From: Ceratodon purpureus
Taxonomy: Eukaryota; Streptophyta; Bryopsida; Pseudoditrichales; Ditrichaceae
Direction of reading: 5' to 3'
Length of the DNA: 64,000 bases
Assembly (NCBI GenBank): GCA_014871385.1
Contig: CM026426.1
Span: 30,431,452-30,495,451 of the forward strand
Numbering within the stretch: the stretch's first letter is position 1; each line of letters starts with the position of its first letter. Made by a program: the position numbers and the translations under genes. Below the pieces are notes generated by a model. That model was not told the DNA's origin. It ran no database searches and was given only the letters and a program-made list of their open reading frames with translations. Positions 1 through 11,924 of the stretch are shown piece after piece.

Positions 1-49
1 GAAGAGTAGTCTTACTTGCTCCCTCGATTCCTAACTGATTTCCTATAGA

Positions 50-645
50 CCATAGGTTCTTGCACAATTAATGTGTTCCAGCAATTATTGATGCGCTCGA
101 ATGTTCCCGGCGTCCGGATAGGCATTCTTGTATTAATTTTGCGAATGTAGATAACATGCATTGCAATGTTAAGTGCATCACAGTCATTCCAATGGCATTT
201 TCTAATATAATTTAGAAGCGGTTCCTGCAGTTAACACGTTCAGCTTCCGCCGTGTTGCATCATCGACTCCGCGGCGTCCACACCGGGAAATACGGACCCA
301 AATTGACGTCATTCACAGGTATTACACATAGTTTCCCTCTCCACTATATTCTTTGCTTAATTACGTTGATAAGCCGTAAGAATTGCTACTTCGACAAATC
401 TTGCTGGGACAGACTTTTTTACTTGCAGTCCGGGTTATTGCCTATTTTCCTTACAAACACAGGTTCTTGCACAAGTAATGACTTCCAGCAAAAACTAGCA
501 CGCTCAAACCCCTGCGTCTTGCCTAGGATAAGCACTGATATATTTGCGACTCTAGATAACATACTGTATTGCATGTTAAGTGTTTCAGAATCATTTCAAT
601 AGCAATTTCTAATGCATATTTTTACGTGGTTCTTGCGTTTGACGC
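50..645. repeat. Two diverged direct copies of a ~190-bp unit
   Basis: A segment at about 50-240 recurs at about 459-645, with a period near 410 bp. Both copies begin with AGGTTCTTGCACAA, share the text around TAGATAACAT and GTTAAGTG, and end in a similar GGTTCTTGCG/GGTTCCTGCA stretch. The copies differ at many positions, so the duplication is old. An open frame of 116 codons crosses the second copy but has no recognisable protein features, and I do not call it a gene. Confidence 0.6.
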
Positions 646-762
646 TATCAACTACCGTTAAACAAACATGCCAGTTAATGTAGAAATCCCAAAAATTCTA
701 GAGTCCACTAATTACTCACTGTACGACGAATATTCATCAAAACGATTCCGGATCACTTGCAG

Positions 763-1138
763 GATCGTAGGATCCTACGATCATTCAAATTTTTGAGAGG
801 CCACCGCTGGGATCGTAGGATCCTACGATCCAATGAATGTTTTTGGCATCCGTTATCAACATGAGAAGATCGTAGGATCCTACGATACCATTGGTGGTTT
901 CGCCATCCACCAAAGGCTTTACGAGATCGTAGGATCCTACGATCTCTGCGCTATAGTGTCTTCCATGGTAACAGGAAACAAGTCGTAGGATCCTACGATC
1001 CATTGCTCAAGGGCATCCGCTAACAAAACCTGGGGGTGTCAACCTTACCTTCATCTGCTATCTTAAAGAGGGTCCACGGTGATAACCGTGATACCCAACC
1101 TTTTTTCTGTCCGTGGAAGATCGTAGGATCCTACGATC
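763..1138. repeat. Palindrome cluster I (six copies of a 20-bp palindrome)
   Basis: The perfect palindrome GATCGTAGGATCCTACGATC occurs at 763-782, 811-830, 925-944 and 1119-1138. Near-perfect copies lie at 868-887 and 981-1000. Spacing is 48-57 bp for the first five, then 138 bp. The sequence between copies is unrelated, so this is not a simple tandem repeat. The cluster lies directly upstream of the DUF7869-type gene that begins at 1229. Its role is unknown; a dimeric-protein binding site or transposase-binding subterminal repeat is a reasonable inference. Confidence 0.9.
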
Positions 1139-1228
1139 TCATCACCACTTCTTCGCTCAAAAAATTCCATTTTCTGCATCATTTATTCTAACAGAATTGA
1201 TTTCTTTCATACTTGCAGGTGATCAAAT

Positions 1229-4200
1229 ATGTCAACTAGTGTTGGAGAAGACGATGACTTCATGGATCTCACGTGTAATAACTACGGCTCTGACACGGAA
1301 GAGCAGCAAGACCCATTCATACCTGGGTTGAATGTATTCATCTGCTATCCTGGCCATGGCATTGTTGGTCATGCCGTTGTCATTGAAGTGAACTCCATTG
1401 GGTCTTGGCTTGGGGTTGATATTGAGAACACAACACCCGGGATGACCCTCCTTCATCCCATTGAGATAACTCCGATGGCGCTCTACCTGCCTATGCAACC
1501 TTTACAGACGGACATCTCCGTCTTGGCCAATGCGCTTGGTAGAACGGTACTTTGGGAGACAAGAAATGTGATCCAAAATACGCGCGATGGAGAATGCTCG
1601 GACTCGACAAGTTCCCTACCATATGTCCCCCAGGCTGAGTGGGTTGCGAAGGTCGTGAAGCGGTTAAACGACAATGGGGATACCTTGGCCTCTGGACGAA
1701 CCAACTGCGTCCGTCCAGAGGATCCTTCCGAGGACCACACCTTGGGAGTGGGATACATTGGAGTTACAGTGCTGGACGTCTTCTTCGGGGATCCAGGGGA
1801 AATCATGAGCCATCGTAGGTGGCCGATAGCGGAATGTGTATTTGAGGGTGGGCATAGGCTTAGCGATTCAATTGACTATTACACTCTTCATCCTGACGGT
1901 GTGGACACCCAGACGCATCTCGGAGGCCGCCCAAAAGCCCCCTATCGATTTATTCGGCGCAAAAAGCAAATTGACGAGAAACTCAATCTCTATGCCAAGA
2001 AGACTCTTCCCGTAGAAATTCAAGCTCTGTACTCTCAGCGGTGTTGTTCCAGCGAATGCGTCCGCTTGTTCAGGCCCCACGATACACTTGTCATTCGACA
2101 AAAGTACTGGTTGAAGGACTTCGACGGACGCCGGGATTATGCAAGGTCCGTGGGTGGCTAGTTCCACTATGTCGGGAGTAATAGGAAGCAAAAGTACGTC
2201 ACGTTGAATGGAATGGATGTATGCGCTACGGCATGGTACAAGATCCATGGTATACCAAAATCGACATTTCACGAATACATGAAGGAGTACAAGAGAGGTG
2301 TCATATCTTCGACGCACGGGAACAAGGATGTCAAATGGCCCCGCCTTGGAACAGTGCAAGCACTTGGGACAGTCACAGCCATCATCAATGAGACAACTGA
2401 TCTTATGCCCAATCAGATGAGAATGATAGCACTTGGCAGGATGGACACACTGAAGTTTCTACCCTCTGGTCACAATTGGAAAATGATCCAACAAGACGCC
2501 ACCCAGGTACTAACTACGCACAACATGCCCTCTTGTCAATTCAGTGTATCTTTCATGGGACATCTGCTTGAAAATCCTGACGTCGTAGGATCCTACGATC
2601 CGACAACTTGGAACATCGGTTCACTCGATCTTTAACGGGGTTCACAAATTACTGTAGTAAACTTTTATTATTAGCGATCCATAGTGACCCGCTACGAATT
2701 ACTCTCCTACGTGATCGTAGGATCCTACGATCTCTAAGTCAAAAGGAAATGTTTACACAAAATTGCCATCTACTCTGGGATCGTAGGATCCTACGATCTC
2801 TAAGTTGGGAGGAAATGTTTACACAAAATTGATGGTGTATTCTTGGATCGTAGGATCCTACGATCTCTCTAGAATAAACATCTTTAATATTGCATTCCTG
2901 CTTCATTTCCACATTGCTAATGCTTATGAAGAGTACAAGTAGGGTACATTTCTGACTAGCAGATTGTTTGGATTGATATGTAGACCAACTTAGAATTTGG
3001 GTTACTAGCGGTGTCTCAATCAGCCATAAGTAGGCTGAAGAAGCAGCACTTCAAGAATGTCGCAATCAAACCCGTTGGGAGTTCCTTCGCGAAGTGCACA
3101 GAGTGCGACACTCTTCTCCAGTACATTGACCGATTAGTGAAGGGCTCGCCAGAATACCTCAAGTTTGTGAAACAGAAACAGGACCATTGCAATCTTCAGT
3201 CGTCTTGTAGGCGACTGTACCACACTTGGAGGGAGGAGTCAAAGAGGCAGAAGGGCGAAATACTTTGTATTATCCACGACAAAATGGATACCGCAAAGAC
3301 GGCTATTCCTCGAATGCGCGTTTCCACAAAACATACTTCACCGTTGGGACAGTTTCCTATAAATGTCACGGGCATGGTTACGCATGGGCACGGCGACGGT
3401 GCCTACGCCCACTACTCGACAGACTTGTGGCCAGGCGACTCTAACTACACTATCTCCTCGCTTGCGAGACTGCTTTGGCATCTTGAGGAACCACCCATTC
3501 GTCAATCTGGCAAACTTTTCCCTCATGAGCCCGCTAACTCCTTCTTTCGAGCCATGCTGAAGGGAAAGTCCAGATGTTTTGACGTACTACCCCCGGTAAC
3601 AAATCACTCCAGTGAACGCGTACCGCTCCCAGTGAAACTTTATTTGCAGTTGGATAACTCCGCAAAGGACAACAAGAATCAATTCCTGATGGGGTTCTTG
3701 TCGATGCTTACTTATCGGCGTGTATTCAAAGAGATCCAGGCTGGTTTCTTATTGGTGGGGCACACGCACAAGGATATTGATGCCTACTTTAGCCATCTGT
3801 CTAAGACCTTGAAGAGTCAAAATACTTACATTGTTGCGGACTTGATGTTGGCTTTCATGAAATCCCAGGAATTGAGTTTCATGCCCGAGTTTGTTCAGGA
3901 GGTTGCGGACTTCAAAACGTTCGTGGAAGGCTATCTCATTGACGGAGCGGATGTTCTCGTGGATTTGGGAAATATGCACGTCTTCAAATTCTATGTAGAC
4001 GAAAGCGGGTGGCCCGTCATGCGATTCAAGGAGTTTGCAGTTGACCAACACTGGCTACCTAGGAACAAATCGGCTATCCATCTATTCAAGGCGGATGCTG
4101 ATGGAAATCCAAAGATACCATCTGTCATCCCCAATCCAGTCCCTTTCAAGAATTTGTGGGTGATGAGACTGTTGCGTCCACTGGCAACCAAGACAAGGCA

Positions 4201-4905
4201 AGAGAACAGGTTTCCAAAAATCTCGTTAAGAAGTCATTCCTCAAGGGTGGAATTCAAGGTTACATCGAATTTTGGGAACGCGGGATGCTTGAATGTTCCG
4301 GATTTCGCAAGGATTTTCCTCCGTATATTGATTACTGGAAGGGCATTTTCGCAGAATTGGAGAAACCTCTTCCTCCAACCGTGACGACCTTGGTAGAGGG
4401 TTTCTGGCCTAATCATGACTGGTCAGGTATGGAGAGTGCACCTTTATGCCTCCTCCCCGAGACGGATGTCACACTTGAGGATGAAGAACCCGAGCCCTAT
4501 TGTGGCCCCAAGTCCGCTCAACCGAAGCCCGCCTTGAACCCATGGCGAGATGTCCTACCAGAGGCTTGGGTCCTACTTCGTCCCTCTGACCCAGATATTT
4601 ATCCCGTCTGGTTAGGGAGAGCATGTTCAGCAGTCAATTGTGATGAACAAAATGCGGACTATGGGCAGTTCACTATTGAATTCTGGGAGCCCAAAAATCG
4701 CCACACCGACCTGAAGACGAAGTACGAGAATTGCTGGGACGCTACTTGGGTACGAGAAGATCGACGACCAGAACAAGTTCATGTAACTTCAGTGCTCTTT
4801 GCAAAGTCCACAACAAAAGAAAACCCCAAGACACGGAAGATCCCAAAGCAAGATCGAGTAAATGCATTGGCTAACCTTGATGCTGCTAACCTTATGGATC
4901 CGTAG
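1229..4905 (+). pseudogene. DUF7869-type protein gene, broken (one stop, one frameshift)
   Basis: Exon 1 opens at the ATG at 1229 and runs to a likely donor at 2506/2507 (CAG|GTACTAAC). It contains CCSSEC followed by an arginine/tryptophan-rich stretch typical of the N-terminal half of DUF7869 proteins. A TAG at 2159-2161 interrupts it without loss of frame. The second exon starts near 3011-3034; its acceptor is uncertain. It shows CxxC (AKCTEC), IHDKMDTAK, LQLDNSAKDNK and GHTHKDIDAYF. These blocks are arranged as acidic/histidine residues of an RNase-H-like fold, and I infer a transposase-like or nuclease role. Near 4150 the frame moves +1; the remaining ~249 codons (from about 4156) continue the protein to the TAG at 4903-4905. 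Palindromes flank it and fill its intron. The function of the family is not established. Confidence 0.72.
2581..2865. repeat. Palindrome cluster II, inside the intron of the DUF7869 gene
   Basis: Four copies of the same 20-bp palindrome lie at 2581-2600 (two mismatches at its edge), 2713-2732, 2779-2798 and 2846-2865. The last three are embedded in a 66-67 bp tandem unit that also carries GGAAATGTTTACACAAAATTG. The cluster falls between the exon ending at 2506 and the coding sequence resuming near 3011, so it is probably intronic. Confidence 0.88.
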
Positions 4906-4951
4906 CCGTCGCATAATTTATCCCCCATATCCATCCAGAGTTTTGTCGCTA

Positions 4952-5063
4952 GATCGTGGGATCCCACGATCTCCTCTACCTGGTTGCTATGAGATTATTC
5001 AGTTTTAGAAGTGCTTTGTTTTGCCCAGGAGTACTCGTAAAGAGATCGTAGGATCCTACGATC
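4952..5063. repeat. Palindrome cluster III with a compensated variant
   Basis: Two palindromes lie just after the DUF7869 gene. The one at 4952-4971 reads GATCGTGGGATCCCACGATC: both arms carry a change, so symmetry is retained. The one at 5044-5063 is the standard form. Nearby, a CTGGTTG..TGAGATTATTCAGTTTTAGA stretch is directly repeated at about 4980 and 5146. Confidence 0.88.
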
Positions 5064-5418
5064 CTGTTGAACATTCGCTACATCTGTTCGGATTTTACTT
5101 TTTTTAATCAAATTGCACTCGTTTACGCTGCTTTTGCCTCTGCCTGGTTGGTGTGAGATTATTCAGTTTTAGATGTGCTTCTTTCCTTCAGCTGTCAGCT
5201 AGTTAAGCTAGTCCTAGTCCTAATAATGTTTTCTTATCGCTGAGTAGGAGCCTAGGCGCTACTAGGATTGGTGAACGTTGGCTAGTAGACGTCCAGAAAC
5301 CCTAGAGAAGTGGATTACTAGAACTTTACCAGTTTAGTAGACGAACTCCAGCCAGATATTGTAGAAGAAGGTTGCATACTGTAGAAGTTAGTCACATATT
5401 GTCAAATATTTTGTCGTT

Positions 5419-6225
5419 ATGGGGAGGCGGGGTAGCAATGTGTGGTATCCGCAGTATCAGGAGACACCGGCTGATGTCGAGGAGCTCCGGCCATGGTTTA
5501 GGGCGGTGGTCGCCCGTTCTCGCAACACAGCTATTCCTGCTTTCAAATACATCAGTGAGATTCTATAGCCAGGTGCGGAGTGGTTTTGGAGTATTGCTCA
5601 CACCATAGAGTTGTTGGAGATCTCTGACGCTTCCGGCATCGCCTTCCCACTGACATTCGAGGAGTCCGAGGAGTCTGACGAGTCTGAGAGTGTTGGCAGC
5701 GTTCACTTCAGCCATACAGGGGAGGTGTCAACGCAAACCATGTCAACTGCAGGGTGGCTCCGCATTGTTGGCGAAGCATACGACATCTTGGAGGGTGCTG
5801 GAAGTCGGTGCTCTGGCCAAGATCAGTGGTGCGGAGGGTACGCAAGCCCGCAGTCGACGTATTCGTCGTTTGGATCCGTGCATCCATCCGTCGATACTGG
5901 GTGTAGTGCTGTCCGAGCCAAGTCCTCCAAGCTGGATAACAATTTACTCGTCAACGCCACACGCACTTCAGCAACAAGGCGACAACATCCCTCGGTAGCA
6001 GATACCTCTCTCACCTCCGATTCGGATAATTTCAACCCCGAGAATGTCCAGCTTTCTGAGGCAGTGGCTTCTAGCGATCGAGACCACACTGCGGACGAAG
6101 CCGACCGTCTTGAGCTGACTACAGAGTCGGAGGAATACAGAGATTGCTGGAGAGCTATGCCCTACTTAGGGCCGAATTTCCTGACCCCATCTTTCAAGGA
6201 ACTGTATCCTCCTGGTCGAAAATAA
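5419..6225 (+). pseudogene. CWRxMPYLG-family gene with one in-frame stop
   Basis: An ATG at 5419 (MGRRGSNVWY...) opens a frame of 268 codons that ends at TAA 6223-6225 and is broken only by TAG at 5566-5568 (SEIL*PGAEW). The product is acidic and serine-rich in the middle and ends with EEYRDCWRAMPYLG near residue 240. The same terminal motif (CWRTMPYLG after an acidic stretch) is found in the gene at 42548-43388 inside element D, so the two belong to one family. No catalytic motif was recognised. Its position just after the DUF7869 gene and its palindromes suggests it is part of the same mobile unit. That is an inference. Confidence 0.55.
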
Positions 6226-9200
6226 GTTCTCAAGTATCACCATCCACCATCAGCAGCCTTCGTTGGCATTCACTACTGCACATACTCGGAGGTTCTAATC
6301 TCGGGGTAAGCTTTTTGGTTTTTTTTGTCTACATACTATTGGCTTGTAAGTATTTAGAAGCTGCTTACAAGTTGGAAGTGTGAGCACAGGCGGGTTCCTC
6401 TTGCACCTGCTTACTTTTCATCTCCGGCAACAGTTCTCTTCTACACGGGAATCTGAAGACTCTGTCAATCAATACGACATTGTTCACCTTAATTTTGCCA
6501 TTCACGGATTAGTCTCATCTAGTTGAAATGGGTTGAAGTTTTAGTTAGCCTGAGTAGATAGTACATTAGTTGCTCAAGGTAGCTTTCATTTTAGTCCTTT
6601 TTAGTTTTGGACACATTCACACCCTTTTGTTCCTCTTGATTAGTTTTTTCTGCTCTTTTGGACTAGGTGGTGACTGTGAGTTGTTTCAGGACTTTTCCCG
6701 AGCTTGTCTCATTCTCGGAGGTTTTCCCTCTTTTCTAATACAATGTTTCCTCTTTTTCCGATCCATTGGATTGGTTCAGTGAGTTTCCGGCTTTGTGCTG
6801 GTTTCCTACGATCCTGAAAGACGCTGTACTCCAATTTGGATTTTTCTTTACAGTTCACAGAATCCAAATAATGTGATGTGTTTTTACACCTAGGTTGGCA
6901 AACATCGTAAGATCTTACGGTCCTGCTTACTACTTGCCAATATTACAATACCCACATGTTTGATAACTTTTGTATGAATACTCTTGGAGTCTTCTTTACT
7001 GTTTATGTAATGTTCTAATGTGAAGTGTTTATATATACCTACTTACCATGGATAGTAGGATCTTACGGTGTTTTACAAGTTGCCAATCTTTAATATCCAC
7101 ATGCTTGATAAGTTTCGCACTTAATCCCGAGCAATGTTTGCTGTATTTTGCATTTCTAACCTTTATCGTCTCTCTCAATTTCATAAAACGGTTAGGTCTT
7201 TGCTGGATCATATGATCCTACGATTCACCCTACCCATCATATTTCAGTTGGACTTTGACCAATCTGGACTATTGAAAGTCCGGATTTACTTAAATGTGGC
7301 ATGATGTTAACCGCCACACTTAACTTCTTGACTGGTTTGATCGTAAATATTTCAATCCGCCTGAATCCTCTATTTTTTGTGACATGTTTTGCAGTGGTTG
7401 AATCGAATGGGCCGAAGCTCATTTCTAGGACCTGGGCTCAATAGCGATGAATCGGACTAGTCACCCAACGACATGTGGTTATCGTCAACTTCCTCGGTCA
7501 GGTGTTCAGGCTGCAGTATTTTTGTCAATCCTCCTTCGTCCTAGTAAGATTTGTGTGTCTTGGTGATATCCTGGACTATTCATGATGCTGTTCGGATAGG
7601 TCTTGGTCTCTAACCTCCCAGTGGCTGATAGTTTTAGCAGTTTACTACACGATTCCCCTTTGCGTGTATATAGTATCTGGGCACCAAACTATTTTGGTTT
7701 CTGTAGCTCTCTTTAACAGGGTTATCCAAGACTACGTAGAACATGACGTGACAGTTAGAAACTCCGTCATCAGGGACTCTCTCCCTCTTTTGCAATTGCA
7801 GTTTTGCAATTTTGTACACTTTTGAAATCTATGTAAATAATATATAAGTTGTTAACATCTCAAAAATTTGCGGGTGCGGTCTCTGTTCTGCACTCTGCAC
7901 TCTCACTTTTATTAGTGACCTTTCTAAATTCCAAGTCCCTAGCCGTTGACACGGGTGCTGACAGCCCAAAGCCATACCCGGCAACCTCTAAAGCCATACC
8001 CGGCAACCTCCTTCTTGATTTCTGAGTCTCACACCACGTCGTCCCCGAGTACCCCACGTCGAGAGAATCCCCAAGGCTTTTCTTTTGTTCTAAAAATCTG
8101 GAACCTTGGTCTCTTGACTGACGCCCTGGATCAAGAGATAAACGCTTCTTTTGTTGGATCCAAGACAGTTCTCTTGTTTTTCACTTGATTGATTGGCTAG
8201 TTCCCTTGTAGTGTCAATAAGCTCAAATACACTTATATAATAACTCTCAAATCATGATCAACAATCATGATGGACAAGATTTGGTGCACTGTCTGACTAA
8301 AGGAATGCCATATCAAAAGCACCCTTGGCACAGTGTAACGAGAATTGGAGACCATGCATCTGAAGCTAAATCAATATTCTGTACAAATCCTCACGTTCTT
8401 CTCGACTCCAAGCTCACGTTCCTAGTCAAATATTCTTATGAAAGACGATCTGAAGGCGACAAGCAACCTACATTGAATCCAACCACCAACAAGACGACCA
8501 AATCAACCTACATAAAACCGATACAACCCAAACGACCATTGCATGACAATTTCAAACAGGGCAGACACCACACCACCTCCCTCCTCACGTCAAAAACCAT
8601 CTCACATTCATCAAATTGCCAATACGATTCAAACCCCCAGACCAAGCTGTCCTGGACCAAGCTGTCCTGGACACTGGACAAATGTCTTGGACAGTTGACA
8701 AATTTCCTGAAACCTGGAAAAATTTCCTGAACCTCGGACAAGTAGGACCAACCCCCAGACACAAAAATTTCAACAAGACCATCTACCTTACCAAAACACC
8801 AGCGGTCTAGACTATACGAACATGACTAACTACAAGGCTACAACAGATAGAAGAAACTCCCTTCTAAAAGCAACCACAACAAGAAAGAAGGACGCACCTG
8901 ACTCTGTTCCAACCAATGTCCTGCATGGGGACGTTGCTACCGTGCAAGCGGTGAGCAATAACTTTTCAGTTATTTTGATGTTTTTGGGAATTCAGAGCGG
9001 TATGATTATGGTATTTTATGGACTAACAAACTTTATGTTTTTTTTTTAATTCTAAATATGGTTGCTAATGAGGCCTATGACCGTGGACAATTTCAGTGAA
9101 ATAAGTGGAGAACCTAAATCTATGGCCGTGGAAATCTTGGTATCCACTACAATGGACAGTACGAATCTACAACCATGGAATGTTGTCATAAGAACTGTCT

Positions 9201-9430
9201 AACCTTCATAATGTCACAACCTCCTTTTCACCACAGAGTGTGATATAAAAAAAATGTTGTATATGTGATAATGTTACATTCTGAAGATTTGTGCATATAG
9301 CGATATTATCAAGGTCAGAGTGTAGTCAAACACATACAATCTGCCCAATCATACAATTGTCCATCCATATAATCTTTCCATCCATATACTCTGTCCATAC
9401 ACGAAGACTTTTGGAACGAATTTGCACCAA
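6226..9430. other. Gene-poor AT-rich stretch
   Basis: No convincing gene is visible. The stretch holds three degenerate palindromes (listed separately), a 22-bp tandem duplication around 7969-8010 (AAAGCCATACCCGGCAACCTC), and short internal duplications at 8640-8740 (ACCAAGCTGTCCTGG twice, AATTTCCTGAA twice). Open frames at 8254-8730 and 8822-9049 have ATG starts but low-complexity composition and no recognisable domain. Confidence 0.6.
6903..7225. repeat. Degenerate palindromes downstream of the DUF7869/CWR genes
   Basis: At 6903-6922 the sequence CATCGTAAGATCTTACGGTC keeps the palindrome core with a paired change (GGATCC to AGATCT). Weaker relatives lie at 7051-7070 (GATAGTAGGATCTTACGGTG) and 7205-7225 (GGATCATATGATCCTACGAT). 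They extend the palindrome territory to about 7.2 kb. Confidence 0.6.
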
Positions 9431-9434
9431 ATCC

Positions 9435-10126
9435 GGTCCATAACCCTGGCTTCTCGGGTCGGAGCTTTTTAGATGGGCTCTCAGGTTTGATGTATTTCTT
9501 CCATCGTGGGTGCGTTTGGAAGGGCCTCGACTTCGGGTCATGCAGTGGAGGTGTCTTAGACTTCCTTCTTTCTAAATGCATTTTTGGAGAGTGGGGCCTT
9601 GGTTGGGGGTGGGTTCTTACTAGATCTTGCACTAATTTGTAGCAAAAGTGGTTGCCTATTGTGGCCTCTTGGGTTGGAGCCTTACGGATGGGCTGTCAGG
9701 TTTAAGCTATTTCTTCCAACCACGAGTGGAAAGGTGGTAGTATTAGACCAAGCGAGTACACCCCATATTGATTGATTACACCCACAGTGAGTGTTGTCAG
9801 TCATTATCGGGTGTACTCGCTTGGTCTAATACTACCACTTTTCAAGTAGTGAGCTTGGATGTGTTTGGGAGGACCTCGGCTTCTGTTGATGTAGTGGTGG
9901 GGGCTTAGTTTTCCTTCTTTCTGAGTGCATTTTGGGCAAGTGGGGCCTGGGTCGGGGTGGGTTCTTGCTGGTTTTTGGACTGAATATGCAACATAACTCA
10001 TCCCGAACTTTGGCCTCTCGGGTTTGATCTATTTCTTCCAAGCAGGATGTGTTTGGCGGGGGCATTGCTTGGGGTAATGAACTAACGTAGGCTTAGATTT
10101 CCTTTGTTTTAAATGCATTTTTGGTC
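9435..10126. repeat. Three degenerate tandem copies of a ~200-bp unit
   Basis: Three successive blocks share the same order of short motifs: GGCTTCTCGGGT or GGCCTCTTGGGTT, then TTTCTTCCA, then GTGTTTGG with CCTCGRCTT, then CCTTCTTTCT..TGCATTTTTGG, then GTGGGGCC with GGTGGGTTCTT. Block 1 is about 9435-9625, block 2 about 9655-9985 (enlarged by the fold-back element at 9730-9842), and block 3 about 10005-10126. The repeated open frames on both strands here are consequences of the repeat. Confidence 0.6.
9730..9842. mobile_element. 113-bp fold-back / MITE-like element
   Basis: The 34-bp arm at 9730-9763 (AAAGGTGGTAGTATTAGACC onward) is matched in reverse complement at 9809-9842 with about one mismatch, leaving a 45-bp loop. 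It interrupts the second tandem block, which argues for insertion rather than a chance hairpin. I could not see a convincing target-site duplication, so the superfamily is unassigned. Confidence 0.65.
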
Positions 10127-10743
10127 ACACGGTAGCGAAATTCTGTTCTAATTTGCAAACTTCGCTACCGTTTACACATTGTCATTGTTGTATAACTTTT
10201 GAGATTTTGTATCTTCGTAAACATGCTACAGTGACTTTTCATATTACAACAATCTTTCAACAGGTCACCTCGTAAGTTGACTCTGTCGATTCAAAACATC
10301 CAACTCCAATTATCAATCACATTTTACCCAGATTCAATCGAGTGAATCAATGCTTGAATTTGAGTTGAATTCATTGAGATCCTTTCTTGTACATGACATT
10401 TGTCAGCCAATAATCCATCGGTCACAATTTCTAGGCAAAACAAAAAAATAACATTGTTGCACATAATAATAGTTCTCGTCTCTTCGTAAATATGCAAAAC
10501 TGGGTGTCTAAGAATCAAGTTTGTTCTATGACTTTGTTAATTTTATTACATTTTCATTGCGTAGATGCTTTGCAACAAAATACACATAGTCCCCTTTAGA
10601 TTCAAAACGCCTCTTCTTATCCGGTTACACTGAATTGTGCCAAAACAAAACCCATGAATGGACTAATTAGGATGGAATACTGTTTCTCTAAAAATCTTAG
10701 TCCAAATTTGGGAGCTCTTCTTGGTTCTCCGCTTTGACAAAGT

Positions 10744-10965
10744 ATGAATTTGGAAATGTTCAGAAACAATCTATTTCGCGAACTTCTGTACGAAGCGCGC
10801 AGTTGGAATTGCGTGGAATCCTATAATGTTGAACCTCTGTGCGTTTATGAGAATCCGCAAGTGCTAAGCAAGCGAAACAAGTTGACAGGATACTCAGACG
10901 ATGACACTTCAATATGTGATGACAAGCCGCATACTGAGGAACCTCAGTGTCGTTGGAAGATTTAG
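10744..10965 (+). CDS. Small hypothetical protein
   Basis: A 73-codon frame starts at an ATG at 10744 and ends at TAG 10963-10965. The product (MNLEMFRNNLFRELLYEARS...) is balanced in composition, with an acidic C-terminal half containing GYSDDDTSICDD. I do not recognise it and see no paralogue in the window. It lies about 540 bp outside the left end of element B. It may be a fragment of a decayed gene. Confidence 0.2.
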   Translation: MNLEMFRNNLFRELLYEARSWNCVESYNVEPLCVYENPQVLSKRNKLTGYSDDDTSICDDKPHTEEPQCRWKI

Positions 10966-11503
10966 GCAGATGGAGTGTATGTCTTTCAATTTAGTCCTCC
11001 GCGTGGTTCCCAGCCTTTTTTAGAAGAAGGGCCACTTTGAGATAAATTCATACACCTAGGGATTGATTGATAGACTTGGCAACTACTTTGTATCGATATT
11101 TAATGACCTTGACCATGAATTGATGCTGGTTTACGGACTGGTAAATGGTGCTATGACATTCAAAAGACTTCCATCCGTCTTCTTGTACCAGCTGAGAATA
11201 ATTGTACCGTAGGATTTACCTTAAGAAAAGCTACACAACCGCATTTACTCACGAAATGGACATGTAAATTCATTCTTGTAGGAATAGTGCAATATCAAAA
11301 GGATGTATTTATATGGATACCTCCTGATGATCCCACTAATCCCATGATGTGTATTGATTGCGCTTGGAAGGCAAATAAGAGTGGTATTTTTCTGGATACA
11401 AGAGGCTGTAATCAGAACACCCGTAACTGGGTCAAACAATTTGATTAGATTAGACGTCGTAAGCGAACAATGGTTGTGGAGGATTGTAAGCAAATAGTAG
11501 ATG

Positions 11504-11600
11504 GGGGAAAGTTCGTATGTGAGCGGAGAGCACAGAATGGAGAGCACAAAAATGACAATTAGCCAAATTTTCAAAAGCAAAGTAGACCCTATAAACGTGG
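11504..11600. repeat. Terminal inverted repeat, methyltransferase-side end of element B
   Basis: GGGGAAAGTTCGTATGTGAG is followed by GAGAGC repeats and then AATGACAATTAGCCAAATTT. This matches the reverse complement of the right end of element A (about 26400-26539). The preceding bases ATAGTAGATG would be a target duplication, but the partner end of B is lost. Confidence 0.75.
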
Positions 11601-11924
11601 AAAATTACTAAAATAAGGCATGAGTTTGTTATTTTTTATAGGAAAAGAGTATATTATTGTGGAATTTAGGGTTCTCTCTGGTAAGAATTTCTTACATTTG
11701 TACTATGAGGTACAAATTAGGGTGATGTCATGATGACGTCATGCATACAATCCTTTAGATTTGGTTATTTATTGGATCAAGATACGAGTATTCCAGCATG
11801 ATGTTTTTAGATAATATAGATAATTCTAGGAATAAGAAAACTCGAAACAAGCAAAAGAAATGGTCTTAAAAGTTTGTGGAATATTTCAGAGTTTGTGTAC
11901 AATTATGGAGTAGCTGAAACCAAG

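Noticed and set aside
252..602. 116-codon open frame
   Set aside because: It lies across an old direct repeat, has no domain, and its composition is that of AT-rich noncoding DNA.
763..1138. CRISPR-like array of regularly spaced 20-bp repeats
   Set aside because: The repeats are full palindromes, recur in an intron and downstream, have no leader or cas genes, and the DNA is eukaryotic.
8254..8730. 158-codon frame with an ATG
   Set aside because: The C-terminal half is made of short duplicated words (KLSWT twice), there is no recognisable domain, and no splice or promoter signal supports it.
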